Shown in pieces: positions 1 to 11,260 of a stretch of 64,000 nucleotides of DNA. The notes beneath the pieces were generated by a model. The model was not told the DNA's origin. It made no database searches and was given only the letters and a program-made list of their open reading frames with translations. The translations under genes and the position numbers were made by a program. Within the stretch, counting starts at the first letter, position 1. Every line of letters begins with the position of its first letter. Location of the stretch: assembly GCA_947044405.1 (NCBI GenBank), contig CAMRHE010000356.1:744001-808000 (forward strand). Direction: 5' to 3'. The stretch is from Leptodactylus fallax (lineage: Eukaryota > Chordata > Amphibia > Anura > Leptodactylidae).

Positions 1-264
1 ACCATAATCTCCATAAATGTTATATTATGGGGAATACAGGTATTTACTAAAACAGAAAATCAAGCGGCTGACAGATCCTCTTTACAGTGGTTGAGCATTG
101 AATTTATGATATGACATACAGGGAATCATTTCTGTACATATATTACTTATTTGTGTCTTGCACATTAAGGCCTCAGCCAAGATTTTTCCTAGAAGTATTC
201 GCCTTTTTTGTGAGAAATTCACTTGTTATAACTACAATAGATTTTTCCTTTGACATTATTACAG
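1..264 (+). other. EFL1: Intron sequence upstream of the first EFL1 exon
   Basis: Non-coding sequence that ends in a splice acceptor (…ttattacag, AG at 263-264). The reading frame of the following exon starts with a split codon, so the preceding exon lies to the left of the window. No repeat or other feature is recognised here. Confidence 0.7.
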
Positions 265-437
265 GAGATGCACAAACTTTGCCCAATGAAAGGGAGATAC
301 AGAAGTCAGACAAGCAAGAGGATGAGAACAAAAGTTATTTTATTGCATTTGCTCGAGTTTTTAGTGGAGTGGCTCACAGGGGGCAAAGGATATTTGTTCT
401 GGGACCTAAGTATGATCCTGCAGAAGCGCTGCCTAAG
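265..437 (+). CDS. EFL1: EFL1 internal coding exon (ribosome-maturation GTPase)
   Basis: This exon encodes about 58 residues of EFL1 (yeast Ria1), a cytosolic EF-2-like GTPase. With SBDS it evicts eIF6 from late pre-60S subunits so that they can join 40S subunits. The translated segment contains [15 protein letters not shown] followed by [10 protein letters not shown], which I recognise from the EFL1 region after the G domain (EF-2 domain-II-like). The charged, low-conservation stretch before it fits the variable insertion known in EFL1 but absent from EF-2. The exon is bounded by acceptor ACAG at 261-264 and donor AAG|GTAAGG at 437/438. It begins with a split glycine codon and ends on a full codon (phase 0), which matches the next exon. 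It is only an internal exon, so no start codon is expected. Plain EF-2 is an alternative, but EF-2 lacks this segment. Confidence 0.9.
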
Positions 438-1913
438 GTAAGGTTTTCTTTTTTATTTCAGCCACTTTACAAGTATAGCTTCATTAAACTGGAAGCTTTT
501 CTTCTTAAGTAAAATGAGTTCTTTCTGTTTTCTCTTACTACATTTCAAACCACAAAAACGCCACCAGAAATAGAGAAACCTTTAACCATGAGGTCCTCAT
601 ATTCCAGCTTGCCAACTTCCCTGGAGCACAGCTGTCCAGGATGCTCTTTGACATTTGCTCATCCAATGTTTGTTTCTTTTATTAATATAGATAGGGCCAT
701 TTCCAATATACTTCACCAAATGTCTATGTGTCATGATTTTCTGATTAGACAGGCCTGGACTTGTCTTCAAGGAGCTCTTGGTAATGTTACAAGGTCCTGC
801 CCCTTAATCAAATAAGCAGGACAGCCGACTATAACAAACAAAGAGTCTAGCTATAATAGAATGAAAGGCGAGATCATTCATGACAGAGGAGAGATAAATG
901 GGCCCATACTTCATGTCAGTAGAGGAGCAGAGGTGAAAGAGTACTAAGGTCACACAATCCCTTGCACTAGTTGTTCATTCAGTGGCATGGACATGCCCAA
1001 CAATAGCCATACCTGTAACTCTTTTTTGTAGCTGGTAGTCCTTATACTATTTTCTTGATGCTGGTTAGGTTTATTATAGTTTTATCGTTTATGCCTTGCT
1101 GCCTTATTCCCATGTCTTAGAGTTTATAGCCTTGTGAAAAAAAAATCTTCACTACATACGTTGGGGGTCATTTATCAGTTTTTTTTATGCCTTTTTTTCC
1201 ATTCCATTTCTACTTATGAAAAAGGTGCACTTGCATCATAATTTTGCACAAAGTGAAACTTTTTTATTCCAATCCTGTCAGATCTTTGGGTGTTTTTTTA
1301 CGCAAACCATGTACTGGATGCAGACAACCCATTGAGTTGAATGAGAATTGTCTAATTCTTAATTTCTCCTTTGGAGACACTGCAGGGAAATAAAGCAGTT
1401 GCTGCTAGTTTCCTCACAGATTGCAGCAAGAGAGTTACTAGCAAAGTAACACTTTATCTGTTTATATGTTAACAAAAGCCTATTCATTTTTGTTGTTCAC
1501 TCCTATCTGACAATTTGGTAATTGTTTCCTTTGATGTCTGTCAACTTCTTATATTTTCTGTATGCCTCTCCTCTTGTCTAGGTTGCATGTAGACATGCTT
1601 TGCCTGGAAAAGTAAAGCGTAGCCACACATGAGAGTTCTGATTTGGTTGACTACTGTCTGTCCAACTCCCCTATGCACATGAATCCTCAGCTCTGTAAAT
1701 GTGTACTGAATTGGAGACAGGAGGCAGCCACTGTCATTGGGATTGGCTTATCTCCCTATGAATCAAAAGACTGGGCAGTTGAAATCCAGTTGCCCAATGT
1801 TTACCTACCTAGTTTGGTGAGTCAGGAGGTCCCCTTAACGCATTTGGTGGTTGACCAAACCTGTCAAAATCCATGGTTTGTCAACAAATATCTAAGATGT
1901 ATGGACTCCTGAA

Positions 1914-2320
1914 TGGGGGTTTCCCACTAAGCAAGTCATTCCCTTTTCATAGGATAGGGAATAATGTAGAGATCAGTGGGTGGTCTGACCGCTCGGAACC
2001 CCACTGGTCAGAAGAACAGGGGGGGGCTTTTGTCCCCCTCTTTGAATGGAGTGTTGGTTAAGCAGAGCATGCACTGCTTCATTCATTTCAATGTAAGTGC
2101 CAGAGATAATTGACCTCTATACTGCTGCAATCTCTGGCGCTCCCATTGAAATGAATGGAGTGGTGCGCTCACTGCTCGACCACCGCTCCATTCAAAACAG
2201 GGGATGAAAGTCCCCCATTCTCCTTATCACTGGAGGGTTTGCACAATCGGATCCCCACTGATCTGCAAGTTATTCCCTTTCCTATGGATATGGAATAACT
2301 TGCTTTGTGGGAAAACCCCT
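1914..2320. mobile_element. Palindromic TTAA-type MITE (piggyBac-like)
   Basis: The two ends are inverted repeats: the left end reads GGGGGTTTCCCACTAAGCAA and the reverse complement of the right end reads AGGGGTTTTCCCACAAAGCA. The right end abuts TTAA (2321-2324); the left flank TGAA looks like a decayed TTAA. The inner arms also pair (…gggataGGGAATAA… against …GGGAATAACTTGC…). It has no coding capacity. Flanking TTAA with ends of the form AGGGG fits non-autonomous piggyBac-like elements, which are common in frogs. The family is inferred from structure only. Confidence 0.65.
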
Positions 2321-4355
2321 TTAAGGCATCAAATTGTTCTGTGGTGATCAGTTCAAGAGATACAGAAATAATTTATGCCTCACATACTATGCCTTCTCTC
2401 TGGCCATGTTATCAAAAAAAACCATAACATCATTCTGTAAAAAGTGTTCCCATGCCAGATTATTAAATGTGAAGTGAGACAGACATTGCTCATAGCAGAA
2501 CTGCTTCATTTAAAATATTGTTTGTTCTTATTGTCATCTGTGCTGTCTATAAGAGGGGGCGATGCCAGTCCAAGCTCCCTCCAAACAAGCATATGTTCAT
2601 ATAATAACACAATGAGCTGATCTATTTATTTCTGATAAACGTACAACGGGCAGCCTTTCATCCTCTTGATAAAACTGTCATACAAAGCGCCGGTGACCAC
2701 AGGGCACAAGTTCTCTCCATGCTTTCACGTGTGAAGAGAGGGCCCTAGGAAATGGACACGCACGTCCTTCATCTTGTCGTATAATTAATGCAGACTTGTA
2801 GCTGCTGATTTGCCATATGGTTAACAGAAGGAGAAGACTGAATGCTTGCAGTATTATTTCACAAAAACCAGCTCTATACAAATGTGCTGGTAATTTTGTG
2901 TAATAGAACAGAGGAATGACACTTTTTGTCTACCATTTCTGATGTCCCTATGATTTTTTTTGTTTGTCTAAAGCTTTTTGTCTAACATATAAAATTATTT
3001 TGTTCTACCTTTTACACCTAAATTGTGTTAAATAGTAGTTCTACCTTTTAAGACAAAACATTGTGGGGGTGTCAACGGTCTGTGGTGTCCATCTGTAAAG
3101 TGCTATGTAATGAGTTATTCAGACTGTCAATTCTGTTCTAAGAGGTGAAGGAGAATATACGGTTATAGAAAAATAGTAATTGCCATAACTGTGTTTTTCG
3201 TTAAAGCCTATGTTTATGACCATCTTAATCTTTGTTCAGTATGGATTAAAAAAAAAAATCTCAGTCTACGGTACGTTTTTCTTATACTTTTGTCTAGTCT
3301 CAAAAAACTTACGTGGTCACTAATTTTTCAGACAACTTAGTCTCATTTCATAGAGCATGTGACTCTGGATCAATTTATTTAAAAATGTGGCTGCTTTCTG
3401 CCTGAAAACCTCACTAAAGTTCCTGCTAGTTCTCCCTTCTAGCTAATCTGCAGCTCACTCCCTGTTGCTAGTCAAGGTCTGTCCATAGATACATTAGATA
3501 AGCAAGACATCTTCACAGTGAGTGGAGGGAAAGCTTCTTTGCTGTCTTCACACAGTGTATGGAGATATGAGGGAGATATGAGGGATTGATTTTCCTTGTA
3601 GCATTCACACACACACCTGCAAATTGCTTGCTCAGTTCAAAGAACTGAAGATTCTACAAATGTCACAGATTACAATGTAAAAAAAATCTTCTATGTACTT
3701 GCATCTACTTATGCTTATGTTATTACAGACGGGATATTATTCACAGGCAGCAAGCAGCTTTCTTGACTGCTCTTTTTTTTTCTTGTGTTGCAGTTGCTTG
3801 TATTTGCCCTGTATTTGCAGTTCCTCCTCCTGAACCTCCTATATTATGGTCACTTAGGCTTTTCTCAACTATTTCTACGCTATTGTACAGTTACTCCTAG
3901 CACAATTACATATGAAGAAACCAGTAGTATGAGTAATGGATGGGGAGGGGTGCAGACTCCTGCTTATTGTACACACCCCACAGTCTCAGAAACAAATGGA
4001 AAATATGCTGCAGCAATAATGGGGATATTAGCAACAGGAAAAACTCATAGAACACCATGTATGAAGGTTTATACAGTCATAGACACAGACTGCCCAGCAA
4101 GACCCTGCACATATTTAATTTATACCTGAAAAATCAGGTACCCTTTAAAAGAAAGTTCCTGCATTATGAAGTGTTTTTTTTTTTTTTTTTTGCAAACATC
4201 TGACAATGGTATAAAATAAAAAAAGGTGTGATAGTCACATTGATAAGGTCATGACCCTTTGTGGGCCAATTGACCAGGTCCCCCAGGTAACTGTCATTGT
4301 CCTAATTGATATGAGCAAAGTGCTAGTGGCGAGAGATAGATACCAGACACAGAGC

Positions 4356-4826
4356 TGTTATGAACCCTCTTTCTTAGCCGAATACAAGGACGCACACTGA
4401 ACCTTTATTAAGACAACATAAGTTCATATAGCAGCAAATATAGGAAAGGGTTAACATAGCGACGTAAGTCCTCCTGTTCAATCCTAATTGGTGTAGTATA
4501 TCTTGAATGCATAGATAACAGATATAAGCAGTTCCGTATATGGTCAGCCATCTCCTGTCTTGCGCTGTGATGCAGGGAGGTGTCTTCTGGCTGCAAATCA
4601 AGCACATGTCTTCTTGGACACAAAGGATTCTCACTTTGGTATGCAGACACTATCTGGTAGTGTAACATTACATTACACTCAGATTCAAGCATAAACAACC
4701 ACATCTAATATTTAACTTACGGATAACAATGTTTTTTACACACAGTACACCTTAAGCAGATATGAAAATATAAAACAGATATAAAAGTATAAAATGATAA
4801 AAAGTTCATTATGATCCTTCACAACA
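4356..4826 (-). mobile_element. Probable LTR of an endogenous retrovirus or Gypsy-type element, antisense
   Basis: On the minus strand the segment starts TGTTGTGAAGG and ends GGTTCATAACA, giving the TG…CA ends of an LTR. An AATAAA polyadenylation signal lies about 50 bases before its 3' end (complement of 4404-4409). Immediately before it on the minus strand is a purine-rich run (GGGGTTTGGGGA, complement of 4827-4838) that resembles a polypurine tract, as expected for a 3' LTR with a trace of internal sequence. No gag, pol or env coding is present. No clear target-site duplication was found, so a truncated provirus is more likely than a clean solo LTR. Confidence 0.5.
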
Positions 4827-7126
4827 TCCCCAAACCCCTATTACTTCAGCTATGACATGTAATCTTGACATGTGACAGCCAATCACTTCCTACAGTGGTG
4901 ACATTAGTGATATCAACTTGTCACCTTTACAGCCTGTGATTGGCTGCAGCAGTCATGTGTTGATACATCACATCATGGCAAAAGCCTGGTAAACAAAGGC
5001 CTGTGGGGACCAAGCAAGCAGTGGGAAGGGATCAGTAGGTTATTGCTTATTTTGTTATTTTATACCGATGTTGGCTGTTTATAAAGTATAAAATTATAGG
5101 CGGGGAAAGCACCTCTAATGGGGAAAAAAGTATTCAAACATGTTAGGCATTATTCACATTAACATTTTTTTCTCTTTTGGGCTTTAACATTTTAAATGAA
5201 CATTTTTATTACCATCAATTACCCTATTTTTCTGTGCTGTTAGTTTTTATATTATACTTTATATGTTTGAGACTAATGGGGGGTACACTGTAGGGAAGGC
5301 ATGGTACACCAGATCTTGAAAGAAATAGACATTGGCACAACCCTAATTAAAACAGAAGAGCTATATTATCGGTAGAAGTGGATGTTTACATAGGGAGATC
5401 TCAGTGCAAAGGCATGACAGCTTGTCTGACTATTCTGATGTTACTGTACACAGATGCCATGTAAAACTTCCTCAGTTTTGTATATTCACCTGGACAAAGT
5501 GTGAATTTTTGGACAAGAAATATGTAGCTAAGTGTTTAATCAATTTACCTATTTTTTTTATATGCTTATGTCTTTTTTTTTTTTTTTTTTTATTCAAATT
5601 TTAGAATTTATTGGCCATAGCAAATGCAGATTCATGGTGACCATACATTTTCAGTCGGTAAATATACATATAAATATGGCTAGGTATTATGGCATTCATT
5701 TCTACTTGGCATTCTTTGAGAAGGAGGAAAAATAATTTGATCCAGTGTGTAATGGACACCATCTGTTGTGAGATTGCTGTGCATGTTTTAACAGAAGGTT
5801 ATGCGCTAGAGTTGACTAAATCCATTACCTACTATGATTTCAGCGGTGGCAGGATTTTCACATTACCAGGTCTGCTGACTGCTCTGTGCTCAGTAGATAA
5901 GTTCGGAGGGTTAGCTATGAGACCGGCCTTACTCAAAGATTCTGTTGTTTTAGTAATTGTATCTATTAGTGGAAGTCGGCATGAGGCGGATTGAATGGAT
6001 AATTGACTTGAAACTGATTTTTACATATTAAAATGCAGGACAATGCTGTGTAAGCTGTCAGTCCATTCAATGTCATGTGTATATATTTTACACTGTAGGT
6101 TTATGGGGATTAATCCTTGATCTGATATGTCAATGTCTTTTTTATTTTTAAGGGTAATATTGGAATTGTGATGATTGCCATTTGTCTGTGTATGACCACT
6201 GAATGTTATTGACATGTACATATATTATAGTTGTGTAATTGTATGTTTGGGAAAGACAGGCTGCACATTTCTTCCTACAGCACTGTTCTGTGTCACTTCT
6301 CTTCTGGCACAGGAAGAGGGAGTTACTTGTACTGTATCTGGTCATGAACTACATGTTAATGTGACAGGGGAGTAAGACTGTGTTGGAGATGCCAGGTTGG
6401 CTGTATTTTGGGGGTGCCCTGTGCATGGCAGAGTAGTTTTTGGTTAGGTAAATATAATTAATTTCCATATACTGTATTGTACAAAGAATTATTGAACAAT
6501 TGTGATAGATCACCTAGGATATCTGTGAGGAGTGTTTTCAGGTTTGTAATGTAAGACTGAAATCTATGACCATTCCGCAACATAATGTACATGTTGCCAT
6601 TAGGAAAACATACAATACATAGCGACTTGAATTTTTTTCAGATTCTGAAAAACACATACTTTTAAAGACATTGTTTTATCTGAGACAGCCCTTTCTAAAT
6701 GGTGCTCCCCAGGTCTTACCTCCAAACCCCCTGACAAACAGCGGATACAGTGGTCCCTCAAGTTACAATATTAATTGGATCCCTGGCGACCATTGTGAGT
6801 TGAAACCATTGTTTCAATTTGAGACCATAATTCTATGGAAAAGTAGTAATTGGTTCCAAAGACACCAAAATGTCACCAAAAATATAAAAAAAATGAAGTT
6901 CAATGACAATCAACAGATAAATAATATAGATATAGCAAACCCTTACACATATCGGATAAAGCTGCTGGAAGCTCTAGATCACTTTTTGTGATGGTGATGG
7001 GAACTTTTTCAGTGTCCTGAAAGGTATCTACAGTGCACCTCAAAATTAACATGGAGATGCTCTCACCTGTTGTCCAAAGGAAGAGCACATCTTGGCACAG
7101 GTAAAAAGTAGTACAGAACATGTAGT

Positions 7127-7134
7127 GCTTATAC
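7127..7134. repeat. hAT target-site duplication, left copy
   Basis: Eight bases GCTTATAC directly before the element; the identical octamer follows the right end at 8928-8935. An 8-bp duplication is diagnostic of hAT transposition. Confidence 0.85.
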
Positions 7135-7332
7135 CAGTGATGGCGAACCTTTTAGAGACCGAGTGCCCAAACTGCAACCCAAAACCCACTAAATTATAGC
7201 AAAGTGCCAACACGGCAATTTAACCTTAAATTAACCAGGATCTGTTTTATATTGACCGTGCAATGTTATTACAGCCTGTAATAATATCACATGTCTGCTA
7301 TAAAACAGATACTGTGAGATATAAATAGTGAA

Positions 7333-8637
7333 GGGCCCCCAGACAGTACAATGCGCTACACAGTGGCCCCCAGACAGTACAATGTGCTCCACAGTGGCTC
7401 CCAGACAGTACAATGCGCTCCACAGTGGCCCTCAGACAGTACAATGCGCTCCACAGTGGCCCCAGACAGTATTATATGCTCCAGAATTGCCCCCACACAG
7501 TATTATATGCTCCACAGTGGCCCCGCACAGTATTATATGCTTCACAGAGGCCCCGCACAGTATTATATGCTTCACAGAGGCACTGCACAGTATTATATGC
7601 TTCACAGAGGCCCCGCACAGTATTATATGCTCCACTTTGGGCCCCCCACATTATATGCTTCACAGTGGGCCTCCACACAGTAGTATATGCTTCACAGTCC
7701 CCCACACAGTATTAGATGCTTCAATGTCCCCCATACAGTATTAGATGCTTCAGTGTCCCCCACACAGTATTAGATGCTTCAGTGTCCCCCACACAGTATT
7801 AGATGCTTCAGTGTCCCCCACACAGTATTAGATGCTTCAGTGTCCCCCACACAGTATTAGATGCTTCAGTGTCCCCCATACAGTAGTATATGCTTCAGTG
7901 TCCCCCCATACAGTAGTATATGCTTCAGTGTCCCCCATACAGTAGTATATGCTTCAGTGTCCCCAACTGAAGTATATGCTTCAGTGTCCCCCATTCAATA
8001 GTATATGCTTCAGTGTCCCCCCATACAGTAGTATATGCTTCAGTGTCCCCCCATACAGTAGTATATGCTTCAGTGTCCCCCCATACAGTAGTATATGCTT
8101 CAGTGTCCCCCATACAGTAGTATATGCTTCAGTGTCCCCCCATACAGTAGTATATGCTTCAGTGTCCCCCCATACAGTAGTATGTGCTTCAGTGTCCCCC
8201 ATACAGTAGTATATGCTTCCGTGTCCCCCCATACAGTAGTATATGCTTCAGTGTCCCCCATACAGTAGTATATGCTTCAGTGTCCCCAACTGAAGTATAT
8301 GCTTCAGTGTCCCCCATTCAATAGTATATGCTTCAGTGTCCCCCCATACAGTAGTATATGCTTCAGTGTCCCCCCCATACAGTAGTATATGCTTCAGTGT
8401 CCCCCATACAGTAGTATATGCTTCAGTGTCCCCAACTGAAGTATATGCTTCAGTGTCCCCCATACAGTAGTAGATGCTTCAGTGTCCCCCCATACAGTAG
8501 TATATGCTTCAGTGTCCCCCCATACAGTAGTATATGCTTCAGTGTCCCCCATACAGTATTAGATGCTTCAGTGTCCCCCCTCATACAGTAGTATATGCTT
8601 CAGTGTCCCCCCCATACAGTATTAAATGCTTCAGTGT
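7333..8637. repeat. Minisatellite, about 29-31 bp unit, roughly 43 copies
   Basis: The core late unit is CAGTGTCCCCC followed by ATACAGTAGTATATGCTT, 29-30 bp, varying mainly in the number of C residues. Copies drift along the array: at 7333-7480 the unit contains ACAGTACAATGCGCTCCAC; at 7500-7640 it contains GCACAGTATTATATGCTTC; from about 7700 on it is the late form. The open frames that cross it exist only because the unit lacks stops in some phases. It ends in a C-tract at 8639-8650. Confidence 0.95.
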
Positions 8638-8795
8638 GTCCCCCCCCCCCAGTCCCACGAAGAGCGTTCTCCTCCTCCTTCTTCTTTTCGCAGGCGCTGA
8701 TGAATGACGTCATCGCGCCAGCGTCGGGGCAGAGGTCACACTCTGCAGTCAGTGTAAGCCGCGGACCGCGGCCTACAGTGACAGCTTTCATCTGT

Positions 8796-8851
8796 ATGAT
8801 CGCTCACTAACCGGGAAACCTGTACCGGATTCCCGGTTAGTGAGCGATCAT
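8796..8851. repeat. Perfect 22-bp hairpin near the hAT right end
   Basis: Arms 8796-8817 and 8830-8851 are perfect reverse complements (core CGCTCACTAACCGGGAA) around a 12-base loop. A second, less regular stem (GAGAGGGC…GCCCTCTC and GGCACGCGTGCC) lies between it and the terminal repeat. Subterminal hairpins of this sort are common in MITEs. Confidence 0.85.
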
Positions 8852-8927
8852 GGCGACGGCGCGCGTGCCAACTGAGAGGGCTCTGCGTGCCCTCTCTGGC
8901 ACGCGTGCCATAGGTTCGACATCATGG

Positions 8928-8935
8928 GCTTATAC
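8928..8935. repeat. hAT target-site duplication, right copy
   Basis: GCTTATAC, identical to 7127-7134. Confidence 0.85.
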
Positions 8936-9443
8936 TATAGGGAGGTGCTACTAGGCAGCCAGTTAGAGCATGTACTTCACTAATAGTAAAATAGAATATT
9001 GCCTAGTTCTAGTCTCCATACAAGCATTGTATATGGAGTCCAGTTTCAAGTTCAAGTGGTCCAGAAAAGACCACTATAAATTAAAAATGTTGTATCCAGG
9101 CCATTGTAACGTGAGGGATCACTGTATTGCAAAGTGAAGTCGTGGCCAGCAAGGCTTTTTTGTATTACATGGTAGCCATTCCAATGAAGTCCTCCTGAAC
9201 ATAATGCAGTCGTGGATAAAGGCCCTGAGCTTTGGAACCTAATAGGACATATGGACAAGGGTTTTCTTCATGAGACTATCCATGTAATCTGTGATGAATC
9301 TGCCATCTCTCAATGTGGTCTTAGGGAAGACACTGAACAGTCCATTATAAAGATACTCTTGTTAGTGTCTCTTGATTTATTGTTATGTCTTTTCACTTGT
9401 GGTGGTTTCCTTCCCAAAAAATATAAATATGTCCTTGTTTCAG

Positions 9444-9579
9444 TTGCCACCTGATTGTCCACTCTCTGCTGACATCTCTGCCATCCCACACATGGCTTGC
9501 TGTACTCTGGAAAGCCTTTACCTTTTGATGGGTCGTGAACTGGAAGACTTGGAGGAAGTGCCTACTGGCAATGTCTTGG
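9444..9579 (+). CDS. EFL1: EFL1 internal coding exon, next in order
   Basis: Encodes 45 full codons of EFL1 plus one base. The translation includes [20 protein letters not shown] and [14 protein letters not shown], which I recognise as the strongly conserved EFL1 block (MGREL…LEEVP.GN) that follows the previous exon's segment. It belongs to the domain-II-like region that in EF-2 relatives packs against the G domain. Acceptor: tttcag ending at 9443. Donor: TTGG|GTATGT at 9579/9580. Phase 0 on the left matches the preceding exon; the right end leaves one base of a glycine codon, so the next exon should begin in phase 1. No frameshift or stop is seen. Downstream residues of EFL1 were looked for by eye and not found in the window. 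Confidence 0.93.
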
Positions 9580-9816
9580 GTATGTTTTGAGTCCATTTGG
9601 TCTCTCTTCTTGCAACTCCAGGATGAATTGCAATGAATTAATGAAATTCACTTCACTGTTACCTGTAGAAAATCCTTTCTCACAAACAAAAATTCAAGGT
9701 CAAATGTACAGTGTTACATATCTTTAAACATTAGGTAGTCAAGCGCTAGTATTATTATCATCCTTTATCTTCTCTTGTTTTATATCCTTCAAATGCAAAA
9801 TGAATAATAAACAAAA

Positions 9817-10080
9817 CTATGTGACTACAGGAATTAGTCGTATAGTTACCTTTGTGCTTTTGGTAGCAGAGACTGGTTCTTGATCCACCCATTTACCAAC
9901 GTAATATCCACATGGGACTATTGTAGCAGCAGTGGGTAGAAATGTGGTAAAGTCCTTATAGAGTTTGGAATAATTGGAAGTAGTATAGTTGAATACTTTA
10001 TACTTCTTGTGGCCCAGAATTGATCGGCTTATATGGAACATTACTTAGATCATACACCAGAGATTTAGGGACATTGCCTT
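9817..10080 (-). other. Unassigned minus-strand open frame with a donor-like end
   Basis: On the minus strand, about 70 codons (10041 down to 9817) read continuously, including FNYTTSNYSKLYKDF and GYYVGKWVDQEP. The frame meets AAAG|GTAACT, which resembles a splice donor. A second frame just upstream (about 10080-10000) also reads open, hinting at a frameshift. I recognise no family. It could be a fragment of an old pseudogene, an exon of an unknown gene, or chance; the neighbouring 10150-10300 is a MITE fragment. Confidence 0.2.
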
Positions 10081-10149
10081 GGTCCAGGCTCACAAATACA
10101 ATTCATCAATGAATCTAGCAAAGTCTAGTGATAGGCATATTGAAATATG

Positions 10150-10300
10150 AACTGTTTCAAAAGGATTAGAAAAAAATGGCTGCTTCTTCCCAAGAACAAT
10201 GCCACCCCAGTCTATGGATTGTATCTGGTATTCGCTGCTCGGCTTACACTGATTCAAACAGGGCTGAGTTGCAATACCGCACACAACCTGTGACCCAATG
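10150..10300 (-). repeat. MITE fragment
   Basis: On the minus strand it contains GTATTGCAACTCAG and, further on, a tract around TGGGGTGGCATTGTTCTTGG leading to a poorly preserved end. The same words (AACTGCAATACCAGAC, a CCACCATG block) occur in the TTAA element at 28545-28746, so this is taken as a truncated relative. Confidence 0.5.
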
Positions 10301-10964
10301 TGGTATTGTTTTTAATGGAAATCTGCCATGTTATTCTAATCTTGTACAACCCTTTTCATACTCTGTGAATTGAATGCACAATTTTTTTAGCTTATTGAAA
10401 ACTGGACCAACTTCAGCAGGTCTTCAATAGGGCTTATATACTGTATACATTGTTCTTACAGTTAGTATTATTACACAGCCTGCTTCCTTAGTACATGTTT
10501 ACTTGCTGCCAGAATGGTATTCGATCTGTTGTGGCATTTCTGTAAACATTCAATCAGTGATAAAATAGGCTAAAAATAGTATGTGTGTGCTGCCATCTGG
10601 TCATGTGAAATATAGTGGAAATTAAGTTTCCAAAACTGTGTCATGGAAAGTTAGAATTTCTTCCAGATGTGCGAGGTTCTTCTTTGTTTTTTTTCGCCTT
10701 TAGTTGAAGTCTGTTTCCAGAATGTGAGGAGACCTCTATGTGGTAACTTGATATGTTCAATCAGTTAAGAACTAACCATGAATAGTTATTACAGCTGAGG
10801 GAGACTCATTATTTAATGCTTGTGTATTAGACCCGAAAAATCTGTTCTTGATTTAAAAAAAAAAAAAAAAAAAAATTACCTTTGTTGAACTGATGTTTAC
10901 ATGTTAGGGCATTGCACGTGATCCACTTCCTAATATATTCTTATTACCCAGACTTCCCCTTGTA
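10301..10964. other. EFL1: Intron sequence, nothing recognised
   Basis: AT-rich sequence with a poly-A run at about 10855-10875. No exon, repeat family or regulatory element could be supported. Confidence 0.5.
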
Positions 10965-10968
10965 TTAA

Positions 10969-11256
10969 AGAGGACCTTTCACCACCTCCATCATCTACAA
11001 CTCTTTGCATACTCCAATAGATTCTGCTCCACTGATTCCAGCGAAGTTGGAATTTTTTCTGTAGCCCCACCATTCCTGAACAATCAGTATAATTAATTTC
11101 AATACCCAATATGCTAATTAGGCTCTCTAATGTCATGTGGGTGGTCCCAGTCTGGCAGAGATGCTCTTGGACCGCCCACCTGACGGGTGCTGAAAGTAAC
11201 AGAAGTGATTGCTTGGGAACAGTATGTAAAGAGTTGGAGGTGGTGAAAGGTTCTCT
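10969..11256. mobile_element. TTAA-type MITE, family A (copy 1)
   Basis: Left end AGAGGACCTTTCACCACCTC preceded by TTAA (10965-10968). The reverse complement of the right end is AGAGAACCTTTCACCACCTC, followed by GTAA, a one-base-decayed TTAA. The inner arms share ACTCTTTGCATACT against GTATGTAAAGAGTT. 288 bp, no coding. A second copy starts at 63733. Confidence 0.8.
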
Positions 11257-11260
11257 GTAA

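Larger units (their letters stand above)
7135..8927. mobile_element. Non-autonomous hAT transposon carrying a minisatellite
   Basis: The element is 1793 bp and flanked by a perfect 8-bp duplication GCTTATAC. The left terminus is CAGTGATGGCGAACCT; the reverse complement of the right terminus is CCATGATGTCGAACCT, so the terminal inverted repeats match at 13 of 16 positions. The subterminal left sequence (…TTTAGAGACCGAGTGCCC…) resembles a widely dispersed vertebrate hAT family. No transposase coding is present: about 1.3 kb of the interior is a tandem repeat, and the right 260 bp is GC-rich with hairpins. It lies inside the EFL1 intron. Confidence 0.85.
438..9443 (+). other. EFL1: EFL1 intron, 9006 bp
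   Basis: GT-AG intron between the two recognisable EFL1 exons: donor GTAAGG at 438 and acceptor ttgtttcag ending at 9443. Phase 0 on both sides. It carries a palindromic MITE, an LTR and a hAT element with a long internal minisatellite, each listed separately. The rest (438-1913, 2325-4355, 4827-7126, 8936-9443) is AT-rich sequence in which no coding exon is visible. A repeat with a TTAA-type right end (…ggtaccct then TTAA at 4144-4147) covers part of 3340-4143; its left end was not found. Confidence 0.85.

Noticed and set aside
7328..8463. Several overlapping open frames of 60-138 codons on both strands
   Set aside because: They are translations of the 30-bp minisatellite (repeated ICFTEAPHS- or TEAYTTVWGD-like units) and disappear when the unit length shifts; not genes.
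7333..8637. CRISPR-like array of regular units
   Set aside because: Units are contiguous with no unique spacers, in a vertebrate genome, inside a hAT element.
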